Source: JAJPXI01 sp051867655
GTDB lineage: Bacteria; Bacillota; Clostridia; Oscillospirales; Oscillospiraceae
Length of the DNA: 64,000 bases
Assembly: GCA_051867655.1 (NCBI GenBank)
Contig: JBJDYV010000098.1
Coordinates: 199,629-263,628 of the forward strand
Reading direction: 5' to 3'
Part shown: positions 14,679-23,169 of the stretch, piece by piece
Layout of the letters: each line of letters starts with the position of its first letter
How positions within the stretch are numbered: the first letter of the stretch is position 1
The notes under the pieces: model-generated
The model's input: the letters and a program-made list of their open reading frames with translations, nothing else
Told to the model about the DNA's origin: nothing
The model's database searches: none
Made by a program: the position numbers and the translations under genes

Positions 14679-16784
14679 TTATGCTTCCGCTCCTGCGGGA
14701 ACGGCCAATGGCTTTTCCTCCGGCTTGACCGGTCCGGCAGCCGCATTTTGGTATGCCTGGCGGTAAAAAAACTCCTGGGAATCCAGCGGCGGTTCCGCGC
14801 TCTGCATACGGATATATTCGCCGCTGGGCAGCAGCTGGCGGGCCTGCCGGTTGTCACGCAGCAGCACGCCGAACATCTCCACGAGCCGGCCGCGCAGGTC
14901 CGGATCATACACGGGCGCTGCCACCTCCACCCGACGCAGGGTGTTGCGGGTCATCAGGTCGGCCGAGGAGATGTAGACCTGCCGCCGCTCCTGTGTGCCA
15001 AAGATGTACATGCGGGAATGTTCCAGGAACCGCCCCACAATGCTGAATACGCGGATATGCTCCGTCGCCCCCTCCACACCGGGGCGCAGACAGCAGATCC
15101 CCCGCACCACCATGTCGATCTTTACTCCTGCCTGGGATGCGGCGATCAGGCGGTCGATGACGGTTTTGTCCGTCAGGGAGTTGAGCTTCAGACCGATATA
15201 TGCCGTCTCTCCGTTCCGGGCGCGGGCGATCTCCCCGTCGATCATTTCCAACACCCTGTTTTGCAGGCACTTGGGCGCGACCAGCAGCGTCTGGCTCTCC
15301 TCCACCAGTTCGCCCAGAGCCAGAGACTGGAACACTGAGGCGGCCTCCAGCCCGATGGAAGGGTCGGCGGTCATCAGGGAGAGGTCGGTGTACAGCTGCG
15401 CGGTCTTTTCATTGTAGTTTCCGGTGCCGATCTGCGTATAGTACTCCACCTGCCCCTCCGACCTGCGGGTGATCAGGCAGAGCTTGGAGTGGACCTTATA
15501 TCCGTCCAGACCGTAGACGACCTGACATCCGGCCTTCTCCAGGCGGCGGGACCACTCGATGTTGTTTTCCTCGTCAAAGCGGGCCTTGAGCTCCACCAGG
15601 ACCAGGACCTCCTTGCCATTCTCCGCCGCCTCGATCAGCGTCTCCACCACCTTGCTCTGCCGGGCCAGCCGGTACAGCGTCATTTTGATGGAGATGACCT
15701 TGTCATCGTTGGCGGCCTCCCGAAGCATCTCCAAAAAGGGCTTCATGGAGTCAAAGGGGTAGGACAGCAGCTTGTCTTTCTCCCGGATCTGTTCCAGAAT
15801 CGGCCTGCCGCGCCGGAATTGAGAGGACCACTGCGGGACACGCTTTGCATAGAACAGCTCCGGGGACTGGCGCAGGGCATCCTGAAACTCATACAGGAAG
15901 GACAGGTCCAGCGGCGTACTGCTCCGAAACGCATAGTGGGGCGCCACATCGGCGTACCGGCAGAGGTCCGCCACGATGCCGCCGTCCAGTTCCCGGGACA
16001 TCTCCAGACGGACCGGCGCCAGGCGCTTGCGCTCCCGGATGATCTCAGCCATAAACTCCCGATAGTCCAGGTCCTCATCATACAGAGCATCCGCGTCGAT
16101 GTCCGCGTTGCGCGTGATCCGGATCAGGGACTTGGCCTTGACATGGTAACCCTTGAACACCTTGGGGATGAAATGGAGGATCAGCTCCTCCGAAAGCATA
16201 TATTCGCCCTGTCGCGTCGGCACCTCGATCAGCCGCGGGAATACGTGATCGCCGCAGGGAATGATACCCAGCTTTTCTTTTCCATTCTTTCCGGTCAGTT
16301 CGACCACTGCGTAGATCTCATTGTTGCGCAGGAACGGAAACGGCTGCCGTTTCCCGACGATGCTGGGAGACAGCAGCACAGCGATCTCCGTGTCAAAATA
16401 CTTTTCCAGGTATTCGCTCTCCTCCCTGCCGAGCTTCCGGAAGTCCACCAGCCGGATCCCGCAGGTCTCCAGGCGCTCCATCAGGGTCTCATACACGGCC
16501 GCTTTTCTGCGGTCCAGCTTCTTCACCTGGGCCAGGATAGCGTCGATCTGCTCCTCCGCCGTCATATTTGTCTTGGAGTCCTTCATATTGCCGGATAAGA
16601 GCATCTGATCCACCAGCGAGCCCACCCGCACCATGAAAAATTCGTCCAGATTGCTTTGATAGATCGAGAGGAAATTCAGACGCTCACAGAGCGGGACCTG
16701 TTCGCACTCCGCCTCCTCCAGTACACGCTCGTTGAACTTCAGCCAGGACAGCTCCCGATTGATGTAGAGGCTCTGCGCTTTCAT
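14679..16784 (-). CDS. ppk1: Polyphosphate kinase PPK1
   Basis: 701 residues. It makes inorganic polyphosphate from ATP and can run in reverse. The N-terminal domain begins with the family signature YINRELSWLKFNERVL. NLDEFFMVRVGSL follows. The catalytic half has two phospholipase-D-like regions with the phospho-acceptor His in DGYKVHSKLCLI and FGTQERRQVYISSADLMTRN. I chose ATG 16784 (GGGAGG upstream), where homologues begin. An in-frame ATG at 16907 overlaps the ppx stop as ATGA and would add 41 unlike residues, so coupled translation from it cannot be excluded. It pairs with ppx upstream. Confidence 0.95.
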   Translation of the reverse strand: MKAQSLYINRELSWLKFNERVLEEAECEQVPLCERLNFLSIYQSNLDEFFMVRVGSLVDQMLLSGNMKDSKTNMTAEEQIDAILAQVKKLDRRKAAVYETLMERLETCGIRLVDFRKLGREESEYLEKYFDTEIAVLLSPSIVGKRQPFPFLRNNEIYAVVELTGKNGKEKLGIIPCGDHVFPRLIEVPTRQGEYMLSEELILHFIPKVFKGYHVKAKSLIRITRNADIDADALYDEDLDYREFMAEIIRERKRLAPVRLEMSRELDGGIVADLCRYADVAPHYAFRSSTPLDLSFLYEFQDALRQSPELFYAKRVPQWSSQFRRGRPILEQIREKDKLLSYPFDSMKPFLEMLREAANDDKVISIKMTLYRLARQSKVVETLIEAAENGKEVLVLVELKARFDEENNIEWSRRLEKAGCQVVYGLDGYKVHSKLCLITRRSEGQVEYYTQIGTGNYNEKTAQLYTDLSLMTADPSIGLEAASVFQSLALGELVEESQTLLVAPKCLQNRVLEMIDGEIARARNGETAYIGLKLNSLTDKTVIDRLIAASQAGVKIDMVVRGICCLRPGVEGATEHIRVFSIVGRFLEHSRMYIFGTQERRQVYISSADLMTRNTLRRVEVAAPVYDPDLRGRLVEMFGVLLRDNRQARQLLPSGEYIRMQSAEPPLDSQEFFYRQAYQNAAAGPVKPEEKPLAVPAGAEA

Positions 16785-16903
16785 GGGCTTTTTTCCTCCC
16801 GTCTCTATTTCTGATTCAAATTCGGAACAGGCTTTTCCAGGGAATAGGATCGCACTTTTCGCATAACCCGCCCGCTCCATCAGGACTTTCCACAGCGGAA
16901 TCT

Positions 16904-17845
16904 TCATTCCGGCCGCCTCTCTTCCTTCAGCAGTTCATGAAACAAATATCCCTCCCGGACGCCGGAACGGCTGACACACAGCTCCTTTTTGCACAGGCAA
17001 CTGCATACCGTGTCCATGAGCAGAGCGCCGGGTAAGATCGTATGGATCCGGTCCGGGCAGGCGTTCAGCACCAGCTGCCGGGCCCGTGCATCCTGTTTCA
17101 TCAGTGCCTTTGTCACATGGTGCAGCTCCTTAGGAGTCATCCAACGCTCCGTTTCGGGCCGCCCATACCACGCGTTTGCAATCTTCAGCATTGCCCGGGC
17201 GGTGCCGCCGACGGCGCAGACACGGGCGGCCTTGTCAGCGGGCAGCTCCGCGTCGGACAGGGTATCCGTGACCAGCTTCTTCATGGCGTTCATTTCATCC
17301 CGTTTCGGCCAGATCTTGGATACACAGCGGCTGAACAAATTCAGCGAACCGATGGGCAAGCTCTGGGCGCTCAGGATCTTTCCGTCCCGGACCTCCACGA
17401 TCTCTGTGCTTCCTCCGCCGATATCAAACAGGGCCCCCTCTTTCAGCTCCAGCGTCCGCAGCGCACCGTAATAGCCCAGTTCTGCCTCCAGGTTGCCGGA
17501 GAGGACCTCCACATTGACCCCGACCAGCTGACGGATCGTCCGAACTGCCTCCTCCGTATTGCGGATGTTTCGCAGAGATGCAGTGGCAAACACATGCATC
17601 TCTGCGATCCGAAACTGCCCCAGCAGCTCACGAAATTTTGTCAAAATGGAACAGGCCCGCCGGATCCCCTCGGCTGAGAGGACACCGTCACGGATATAGT
17701 TGACCAGCCCCGCCATTTCCTTTTTGGAAAACAGCAGCTCATAATTTCTTTCCGGAAGAATGCGATAGACCGACATCCGGATGGTATTGGAGCCCAAATC
17801 CACGATCGCGTAGTTCAGAATGACCGCCCCCGCGTATTGACACAT
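16904..17845 (-). CDS. Exopolyphosphatase / guanosine pentaphosphatase (Ppx/GppA family)
   Basis: 313 residues, an actin-like ATPase-fold phosphatase of the short form. Phosphate-binding motifs are NYAIVDLGSNTIRMSVY, ATASLRNIRNTEE, FDIGGGSTEIVEV and AVGGTARAM. It degrades polyphosphate from its end or converts pppGpp. Its place directly before ppk1, as in many bacteria, favours polyphosphate turnover. The ATG at 17845 lacks a clear Shine-Dalgarno; homologues usually begin at the NYAIVDLG segment ten residues later, so the start is uncertain. Confidence 0.88.
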   Translation of the reverse strand: MCQYAGAVILNYAIVDLGSNTIRMSVYRILPERNYELLFSKKEMAGLVNYIRDGVLSAEGIRRACSILTKFRELLGQFRIAEMHVFATASLRNIRNTEEAVRTIRQLVGVNVEVLSGNLEAELGYYGALRTLELKEGALFDIGGGSTEIVEVRDGKILSAQSLPIGSLNLFSRCVSKIWPKRDEMNAMKKLVTDTLSDAELPADKAARVCAVGGTARAMLKIANAWYGRPETERWMTPKELHHVTKALMKQDARARQLVLNACPDRIHTILPGALLMDTVCSCLCKKELCVSRSGVREGYLFHELLKEERRPE

Positions 17846-17921
17846 ATCGCTTTATTATGCCGAATCCATGTAAAATCCAAAATCCTGCTTTTGTCAAATC
17901 CATGTAAATTCGTGCTTTTCG

Positions 17922-17961
17922 GCAAAAAATATCCCCCATAGGCTCTAGGCCTATGGGGGAT
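17922..17961 (-). terminator. Terminator after xerD
   Basis: A 12-bp perfect stem (ATCCCCCATAGG at 17931-17942 with CCTATGGGGGAT at 17950-17961), followed on the minus strand by ATTTTTTG. It closes the spoIIM-xerD unit. Confidence 0.88.
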
Positions 17962-17979
17962 CGCGCTTGTTATCGTGTT

Positions 17980-18858
17980 TTACGCTCTCGGATGCGCTTT
18001 CGCGTAGACATCCTTCAGTTTTTGCCCCACCACTTGGGTATAGATCTGGGTCGAGGAAATATCGGCATGGCCCAGCATTTCCTGAATGGAGCGCAGATCG
18101 GCGCCGTTTTCCAACAGATGGGCAGCAAAGGAGTGGCGAAGAGTATGGGGGGTAATATCCTTTTTTATGCCCGCCTTCTCCTGATAATACTTGATAATCT
18201 TCCAAAAACCCTGGCGGGACATGCGCCGTCCGTTCAGATTGACAAAAAGAGCGGGTTCATCCGGCTGCTCAATCATTTGCGGGCGGACTTTTTCCACATA
18301 TTCCGTCAGAGCCCGTACGGCCGATGGATAGATCGGGATGATGCGCTCCTTTCCGCGGCTCTCACAACGGATGATGCTGGCGGACAGGTTCAGGTTGCAC
18401 AGATCCAGATTGATCAGCTCAGACACCCGTATTCCGGTGGCATAGAGCAACTCCAGCATGGCCTTGTCCCGGTAGCCCTTGGCGTCGCTGCACTCGGGCT
18501 GCTCCAGGAAAAGGTCCACCTCTTTGCTGGTCAGGATCTGCGGCAGCTTCCGCTCCGCTTTGATCGGAGCGATGCTCTTCGCCGGGTTGGAGGTTACATA
18601 GCCTTCAATCAGGAGATATGTATAAAAAGATTTCAGAGAGGCAATGCTCCGGGTAATGGTGGATGTCGATTTTCCCTGCGCGGTGAGATGCTTCACATAC
18701 TGCTCCAGAATGCGCTGATTGACCCGCTCCGGTTCTGTGCCGTTGGCAGAGAGATAGGTCAGGAACTGCCGCACATCCCGCAGGTAAGAGCTCAGCGTGT
18801 TGGACGCGGCTTTCTTCTCCGCTGTCAGCCATTTTTCATATCCGGGCAAATGATCCAT
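17980..18858 (-). CDS. xerD: Tyrosine recombinase XerD
   Basis: 292 residues, close to Bacillus XerD. The N-terminal domain contains YEKWLTAEKKAASNTLSSY. Catalytic residues: Arg in YATGIRVSELINLDL, Lys in RGKERIIPIY, HxxR in TPHTLRHSFAAHLL, His in LGHADISSTQ, and Tyr in IYTQV. It resolves chromosome dimers at dif with XerC (7414-8394). It follows a spoIIM-like gene by 24 nt. That neighbourhood (xerD next to spoIIM) is conserved in endospore formers, as I recall from Bacillus, which supports the XerD label. Confidence 0.92.
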   Translation of the reverse strand: MDHLPGYEKWLTAEKKAASNTLSSYLRDVRQFLTYLSANGTEPERVNQRILEQYVKHLTAQGKSTSTITRSIASLKSFYTYLLIEGYVTSNPAKSIAPIKAERKLPQILTSKEVDLFLEQPECSDAKGYRDKAMLELLYATGIRVSELINLDLCNLNLSASIIRCESRGKERIIPIYPSAVRALTEYVEKVRPQMIEQPDEPALFVNLNGRRMSRQGFWKIIKYYQEKAGIKKDITPHTLRHSFAAHLLENGADLRSIQEMLGHADISSTQIYTQVVGQKLKDVYAKAHPRA

Positions 18859-18882
18859 TTTCCTGATCCCTCCTCTCTGTTT

Positions 18883-19515
18883 TCACGACCCCAGCAAAAA
18901 ACCGGCCAGGGATTCCAGCAAAACAGGAACTACACAATACTCCAACAAACCACACACACAAAGGGCCGCGGCACATGCGCCGCAGCGCAGCAGAGCCATC
19001 CGGTCAAACAAGGGCAGCCGCCTGCTCTCCCCCGTCAGCCGACTGGTGATCGCTCCGGCAGACAAAAAGCTCTGTATCCCCAGGACAAAAAGAACCGGGA
19101 TACAGATCAATCCCGTGATTCCAAATACCACAAAAGCCAGTCCCAGTCCGACTGAACCCAATACATGATAAAAGGAAGAGATGGAAAAGGACAGCAAAAA
19201 TCCACGCACAAGGAACAGGATCGGAACGCCAAGCAGCCCCAGGGGCGTCAAGCCCAGGGCGAGGGCGAAAAGGGGCCAGCGAATGGTTTCCCAGAGCAGG
19301 GAAAGAACCTCCGGCCTGGCGGCACCGCCGGAATACACCGCGGACAGATAGCCCTCCAAGTAGTCCCCCAGGGCGTCACTGCCGCTTCCGCCCACCTGAT
19401 TCGCCAACAGGCACCCAGCCAGGCCGCCCAGTAAAAAGGCAGCTGACAGGATCAGCAGCACTGCGGCAGACCCGGAGGACGGCAAGTCCAATATTTTCAC
19501 CACACGTTTTCCCAT
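18883..19515 (-). CDS. Stage II sporulation protein M-like membrane protein
   Basis: 210 residues with about five hydrophobic spans and a SpoIIM-type layout. The first span is after LDLPSSGSAAVLL. A soluble loop follows with YLEGYLSAVYSGGA and then WPLFALALGLTPLGLLGVPILFL-type segments. The FLLSFSISSFYHVLG segment is typical. SpoIIM is part of the DMP complex that drives engulfment. Start ATG 19515 is chosen for GAGGTGA 6 nt upstream, over GTG 19524. It is upstream of xerD and co-transcribed. The family assignment rests on pattern and context. Confidence 0.75.
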   Translation of the reverse strand: MGKRVVKILDLPSSGSAAVLLILSAAFLLGGLAGCLLANQVGGSGSDALGDYLEGYLSAVYSGGAARPEVLSLLWETIRWPLFALALGLTPLGLLGVPILFLVRGFLLSFSISSFYHVLGSVGLGLAFVVFGITGLICIPVLFVLGIQSFLSAGAITSRLTGESRRLPLFDRMALLRCGACAAALCVCGLLEYCVVPVLLESLAGFLLGS

Positions 19516-19566
19516 GGCGGTCACCTCGCAACAGCCTATGAGAAAACAGGAAAAGTTAGAAGCGCG

Positions 19567-20367
19567 CTATTTGCCGAGTTCCCGGGAACGGCGGGTGCAC
19601 CGGGTCATGGCATCGGCCAGAAGGCCATCGAAATCCCGTTCGTCAAAAGCGGTCAGAGCGGCCAGCGTGGTACCGCCCGGGGAACAGACCTGACGGGTCA
19701 ACTCTTCGGCGGTTTTTCCGGAGCGCAGCAGCATTTCCGCTGAGCCTTTCATGGCGGAGGCAGCCAGCTCCAGGGCCACCTGAGGGTCCATTCCATGCTC
19801 CGACGCCCAGCGCACCATCCCATCGGCCATGCGAAAGAAGAAGGCGGGAGACGAACCGCTGACGGGGATCACATCATCCATCTGGGATTCCGGAATTACA
19901 GCCACCGAGCCGGAGGCGTCAAAGATGTCACACACAGTTTGGAACAGGTCATCCGGCACATCCGGCGCCTGCGCCACAGCAGTCGAGCCAAGCCCCAACT
20001 GCAGCGGGGTATTCGGCATAACCCGCACCACACGAGCACCCGGCAGCCGGGTGCGAATCCAGTCCGTGGAGATACCGGCGGCAATGGAGACAATACATTT
20101 CCCGACACAGCAGTCACAAATGCCAGCCAGAACCTCTTCAAATTTTTGTGGCTTTACAGCTAAAATGATGAGGTCGGAAACCTGAGCCACAACCGCATTG
20201 TCAAAGGTCACCTGCACGCCCAGGGATCTGGGATGTTCCAGCTTCTCTGCATGGGGATTGGAAATGATAATCTGTTCCGGTGAGAACAAGCCCTTGGACA
20301 CCACGCCGTCCAGAATGGCAGTGGCCATATTGCCAGCACCGATAAAACCCAAATGCAGTCCGTTCAA
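19567..20367 (-). CDS. proC: Pyrroline-5-carboxylate reductase ProC
   Basis: 266 residues, the normal size. It reduces pyrroline-5-carboxylate to proline with NAD(P)H. The Rossmann motif HLGFIGAGNMATAILDGV opens the protein. LAVKPQKFEEVL, VRVMPNTPLQLGLGST and the active-site region SGSSPAFFFRMADGM are visible, with the C-terminal SPGGTTLAAL signature. The start is TTG at 20367 with AAGGGGTG upstream; longer in-frame starts add non-conserved residues. It is a single-gene unit, 51 nt past spoIIM's start region, with an AT-rich upstream region holding repeats. Confidence 0.94.
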   Translation of the reverse strand: MNGLHLGFIGAGNMATAILDGVVSKGLFSPEQIIISNPHAEKLEHPRSLGVQVTFDNAVVAQVSDLIILAVKPQKFEEVLAGICDCCVGKCIVSIAAGISTDWIRTRLPGARVVRVMPNTPLQLGLGSTAVAQAPDVPDDLFQTVCDIFDASGSVAVIPESQMDDVIPVSGSSPAFFFRMADGMVRWASEHGMDPQVALELAASAMKGSAEMLLRSGKTAEELTRQVCSPGGTTLAALTAFDERDFDGLLADAMTRCTRRSRELGK

Positions 20368-20477
20368 GCCTTGAAACACCCCTTTTAAAAAAGTGAGTGA
20401 GTATACTATAGTCCTTTCGGAAAAATATAGCAAGAGAAAACAACGATTTTTTCGAAAATTTTTTCATTATGTATAAT

Positions 20478-20504
20478 ACTTATGTCAACTATATTATGTA
20501 AACT
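20478..20504 (+). other. dif-like sequence / TATGTAAACT direct repeats
   Basis: The 15 bases at 20490-20504 (TATATTATGTAAACT) equal the right (XerD) half plus core of the Bacillus dif site as I remember it. The left half shares only ACTT and the final AA. The string TATGTNAACT occurs at 20481 and 20495, and ATGTAAAC again from 20505, so this may instead be a set of repeated binding sites in front of proC. Low to moderate confidence. Confidence 0.35.
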
Positions 20505-20512
20505 ATGTAAAC

Positions 20513-20551
20513 AAAATCAAGGCGTCCCAACATCGGGACGCCTTGATTTTT
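20513..20551. terminator. Strong bidirectional terminator, 16-bp stem
   Basis: AAAATCAAGGCGTCCC (20513-20528) pairs perfectly with GGGACGCCTTGATTTT (20535-20550) around six bases. It has a T-run on each strand. It lies between proC's upstream region and the end of the SCIFF maturase gene, and terminates the latter. Confidence 0.9.
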
Positions 20552-20639
20552 GGTATATCTTGTGTTTCCGCTCCGTCAAAATGCCAACATCTTGTTTTTC
20601 TTCTGATTACAAGGCGTATACCCTTGCCGTCAGGCGTTT

Positions 20640-22004
20640 TTATTCGCCCAGCCCGGCGTCGATCGCTTTCAGGGCGATGGCACATTCCAGCCGCTTACGC
20701 TGCATGGCGCAGCCCACCTCGTTCGGCTTTTTTATGTCGCCGTTGACAAGCAGATTGGATGCGCTGCAGCCTCCGCTGCAGTAAAAGCGGGCCCAGCACT
20801 CCCTGCACTCCTCTCTGGTGTACACATTCAGTCCGGCGAACCTGCGGGCCAGGGTCATGTCAAAGGATCTGTCATGGACGCTGCCCATCTTATAGTCCGG
20901 GTTGCCCACAAACTGGTGGCAGGGATAGATATCCCCCTCCGGTGTCACAGCCACATATTCACATCCGGCCCCGCAGCCCCGCAGGCGCTTGATCACACAG
21001 GGACCCTGCGCCAGATCCACATTGAAATGGAAGAAGTTCACTTCTCCTCTTCTGTCCTTCAGAGCCTCGGCCAGCTTTTCGTACTCTTCCAGGACCACGG
21101 GCAGGTCTTCCTCGCTGATAGCCCATTCGCAGCCGGGTTCACCGACTGCCGGTTCCACCGAAACATTGCGGAACCCCTGGTCGGCAATGTGCAGCACATC
21201 GGAAGCAAAGTCCAGATTCTTGCGGGTAAAGGTTCCGCGCAGATAGAAGTCCTTATCTCCTCTGCCCTCCACGAGCTTTTTAAACTTGGGCATGATGATG
21301 TCGTAGCTGCCCTTACCGTTGACCGTCACACGCATATTGTCGTTGACCGACCGGCGGCCATCCAGGGAAAGTACAGCGTTGGACATTTCACGGTTGATGT
21401 ACTCAATGTTCTCCTCATTGAGCAGCATTCCGTTGGTCGTGATCGTAAAGCGGAAACACTTGCCGGCTTCTTTCTCAATAGAACGGGCGTATTCCACCGT
21501 CGCCTTCACGGTGTCCATGGCCATCAGCGGTTCCCCGCCGAAAAAGTCCACTTCGATGTTGCGCCGTGTACCGGAACGAGCAATCACAAAGTCGATGGCG
21601 GCCTTGGCGGTCTCCACATCCATCGTCATACGGCGACCGGTTCCGAAATCGCCGGTGGACGCAAAACAGTACTTGCACCGCAGGTTGCAGTCGTGGGACA
21701 CATGCAGGCAGAGCGCTTTGACGGGGGCGTCCTTCTGCATGGCAGCCGCCGCCTCGGGGTCGATATAGTCATCCTCCGTAAAGAGCAGACCTTCCTGTTG
21801 CAGCTCCAACAGCTCCGCCCACGCTTCCTCCACCACAGCCCGGTCATAGGGCAGTTTTGCCGCCACGTCATCCGGGCAGGATGCTCCCAAGGGGCCCTCC
21901 AACAGGGAGAGCAGATCATATGCGGGCTTGTCCAGAACATGGACGGCGCCGCTGTTTACATCCACCGCCACCCGGACGCCCAAAGACGTAAAGGTATGTA
22001 CCAT
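20640..22004 (-). CDS. SCIFF ranthipeptide maturase (radical SAM/SPASM)
   Basis: 454 residues. It installs thioether links between cysteines of the SCIFF peptide and neighbouring residues. The order of parts fits the family. A peptide-binding N-terminal part (HVLDKPAYDLLSLL) comes first. The radical-SAM motif C-x3-C-x2-C follows in DCNLRCKYCFASTG, then FFGGEPLMA. The SPASM region has GCGAGCEYVAVTPEGDIYPC and CRECWARFYCSGGC for two auxiliary clusters. The SCIFF peptide is encoded directly upstream (22068-22211). Start ATG 22004 is set by AGGAGGAG; the longer frame would begin upstream of a terminator hairpin. A hairpin between the two genes probably lowers enzyme level relative to peptide. Confidence 0.95.
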   Translation of the reverse strand: MVHTFTSLGVRVAVDVNSGAVHVLDKPAYDLLSLLEGPLGASCPDDVAAKLPYDRAVVEEAWAELLELQQEGLLFTEDDYIDPEAAAAMQKDAPVKALCLHVSHDCNLRCKYCFASTGDFGTGRRMTMDVETAKAAIDFVIARSGTRRNIEVDFFGGEPLMAMDTVKATVEYARSIEKEAGKCFRFTITTNGMLLNEENIEYINREMSNAVLSLDGRRSVNDNMRVTVNGKGSYDIIMPKFKKLVEGRGDKDFYLRGTFTRKNLDFASDVLHIADQGFRNVSVEPAVGEPGCEWAISEEDLPVVLEEYEKLAEALKDRRGEVNFFHFNVDLAQGPCVIKRLRGCGAGCEYVAVTPEGDIYPCHQFVGNPDYKMGSVHDRSFDMTLARRFAGLNVYTREECRECWARFYCSGGCSASNLLVNGDIKKPNEVGCAMQRKRLECAIALKAIDAGLGE

Positions 22005-22027
22005 ATGGAAAACTCCTCCTGACACAG

Positions 22028-22051
22028 AAAAAGGGTGGGAGTTCCCCACCC
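22028..22051 (-). terminator. Attenuating terminator between SCIFF peptide and maturase
   Basis: GGGTGGG (22033-22039) pairs with CCCACCC (22045-22051) over a 5-nt loop, followed on the minus strand by TTTTT (22028-22032). Partial read-through would give excess peptide over enzyme. Confidence 0.8.
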
Positions 22052-22067
22052 TCTCTCATGAAGATTT

Positions 22068-22211
22068 TTACTTATTGTTCTCGCACTTCTGGTTTGCCAC
22101 AGTGCAAGAAGTTTTGCAAGCAGACTGGCAGGAAGTCTGGCATTCGCCGCAGCCGCCGTGCGCAGCGCTCTTCTTCAGAGTGGCGCCGTTGAGCGTCTTG
22201 GTATGCTTCAT
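22068..22211 (-). CDS. SCIFF six-cysteine ranthipeptide precursor
   Basis: A 47-residue peptide. It opens MKHTKTLNGATLKKSAAHGG, and the Cys-rich core has cysteines at 21, 24, 28, 32, 36 and 43. This is the 'six cysteines in forty-five residues' pattern nearly universal in Clostridia. The core contains CQSACKTSC and ends with Asn-Lys. The adjacent radical-SAM enzyme (20640-22004) forms its sulfur-to-carbon thioethers. The ATG follows AGGAGGGG by about 7 nt, and a near-consensus promoter sits upstream. The biological role of SCIFF is still poorly known; a signalling or quorum role has been proposed. Confidence 0.95.
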   Translation of the reverse strand: MKHTKTLNGATLKKSAAHGGCGECQTSCQSACKTSCTVANQKCENNK

Positions 22212-22243
22212 GGAATTCCCCTCCTAAGCGATTATTTGATGGT

Positions 22244-22272
22244 ATTATACCATTCTCTTTCCTCTTTTGCAA
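22244..22272 (-). promoter_or_regulatory. Promoter of the SCIFF operon
   Basis: On the minus strand, TTGCAA (22267-22272) and TATAAT (22244-22249) are separated by exactly 17 nt. The SCIFF start is 33 nt downstream of the -10. The -35 overlaps the last codons of the TIGR04086-like gene. Confidence 0.85.
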
Positions 22273-22686
22273 TTACTTTCGTCTTTTTTTCTTGGGCTTT
22301 CCGCCCCAAAGCCCTGCCAGTGCGCCGCCAAACAGACAGCCGCAGAGCAGGCCCACTCCCCGATTCTCGACGGACATGCCGGGATAGAACAGCAGTCCAA
22401 CGGTCAGCAGCAGAAGAAACAGGACTGCGCCCACGCCCAATCCCACGACCAGTGTTCTGGAACGGCAGCGCAGAACAGCGAACATTCCTCCGCTCAGGCT
22501 GCCCAACACGCATCCTGCGAGCGTGTACTGTACCATAAAGCGGTCGCCGACCCAGCCGCTGGAGATCCCGATGGAGCAAAGGAACAAAAACACCAGGCAC
22601 ACCGCCAGCGCTAACACGCCGCCCAGTAAAATACTGCTCATAAAGCGGATCAGCTTCGCGCTCTGTTCTTCCTCGGTTTTTCGCAT
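22273..22686 (-). CDS. TIGR04086-like four-span membrane protein
   Basis: 137 residues with four hydrophobic spans: about 17-40, 52-70, 78-100 and 108-128. A short charged N-terminus precedes them and the tail is very basic (KPKKKRRK). Size and layout match the clostridial membrane family TIGR04086, which I recall as commonly found beside SCIFF genes. It lies between yajC and the SCIFF peptide on the same strand. A role in SCIFF export or immunity is possible but only inferred from position. The RBS is GGGAGGG upstream of ATG 22686. Confidence 0.7.
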   Translation of the reverse strand: MRKTEEEQSAKLIRFMSSILLGGVLALAVCLVFLFLCSIGISSGWVGDRFMVQYTLAGCVLGSLSGGMFAVLRCRSRTLVVGLGVGAVLFLLLLTVGLLFYPGMSVENRGVGLLCGCLFGGALAGLWGGKPKKKRRK

Positions 22687-22762
22687 AAAACACCCTCCCA
22701 GCTTGGCTTTTTGTACAGCCTATGCGGGGAGGGTTGATTTCATGTCCCAATCGGAAAATATC

Positions 22763-23071
22763 TTACTTTTTCTCTTTCTTTTCCTGCTTGGCGGGAGCGT
22801 TTTCAGTGGTCTGAGCGCCCACAGTGGAAACAGCCCACTTGGTAAACTCAATGCGCACACGGTCAGCGCCGGTCTCGATCACGATGGTATCCTCTTTCAC
22901 GGCACATACGGTGCCGATCACGCCGCCGATGGTCGTGATCATATCGCCCACCTTCAGATTGGCCCGCATTTCCGCTGCCTGCTTTTTCTTTTTGTTCTCC
23001 GGGCGAATCATGAAGAAATAAAATACAGCGATAATCAGAACAAGAATAATAATTGATGACATACCTTCCAT
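22763..23071 (-). CDS. yajC: Preprotein translocase subunit YajC
   Basis: 102 residues with one N-terminal membrane span (SSIIILVLIIAVFYFFMIRP) and then the conserved charged segment ENKKKKQAAEMRANLKVGD and GDMITTIGGVIGTV. YajC is a small accessory to SecDF/YidC. A lysine- and glutamate-rich tail ends the protein. The gene follows tgt and queA, the classic bacterial order queA-tgt-yajC, on the minus strand. GGAGGG lies 9 nt before ATG 23071. Confidence 0.93.
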   Translation of the reverse strand: MEGMSSIIILVLIIAVFYFFMIRPENKKKKQAAEMRANLKVGDMITTIGGVIGTVCAVKEDTIVIETGADRVRIEFTKWAVSTVGAQTTENAPAKQEKKEKK

Positions 23072-23169
23072 TGGCTTTGGCCCTCCACTTTTTGATTTAA
23101 AATTATTATATCTTGTATCAAGAAAAAAAACAAGCCCTTTTGCGCTATTAAATACACTCTGCAGCGATT

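Noticed and set aside
16784..16907. Longer N-terminus of ppk1 starting at 16907
   Set aside because: It overlaps the ppx stop neatly as ATGA, but the extra 41 residues are unlike PPK1 proteins, and ATG 16784 has a Shine-Dalgarno at the place where homologues begin. Kept as an alternative in the ppk1 entry.
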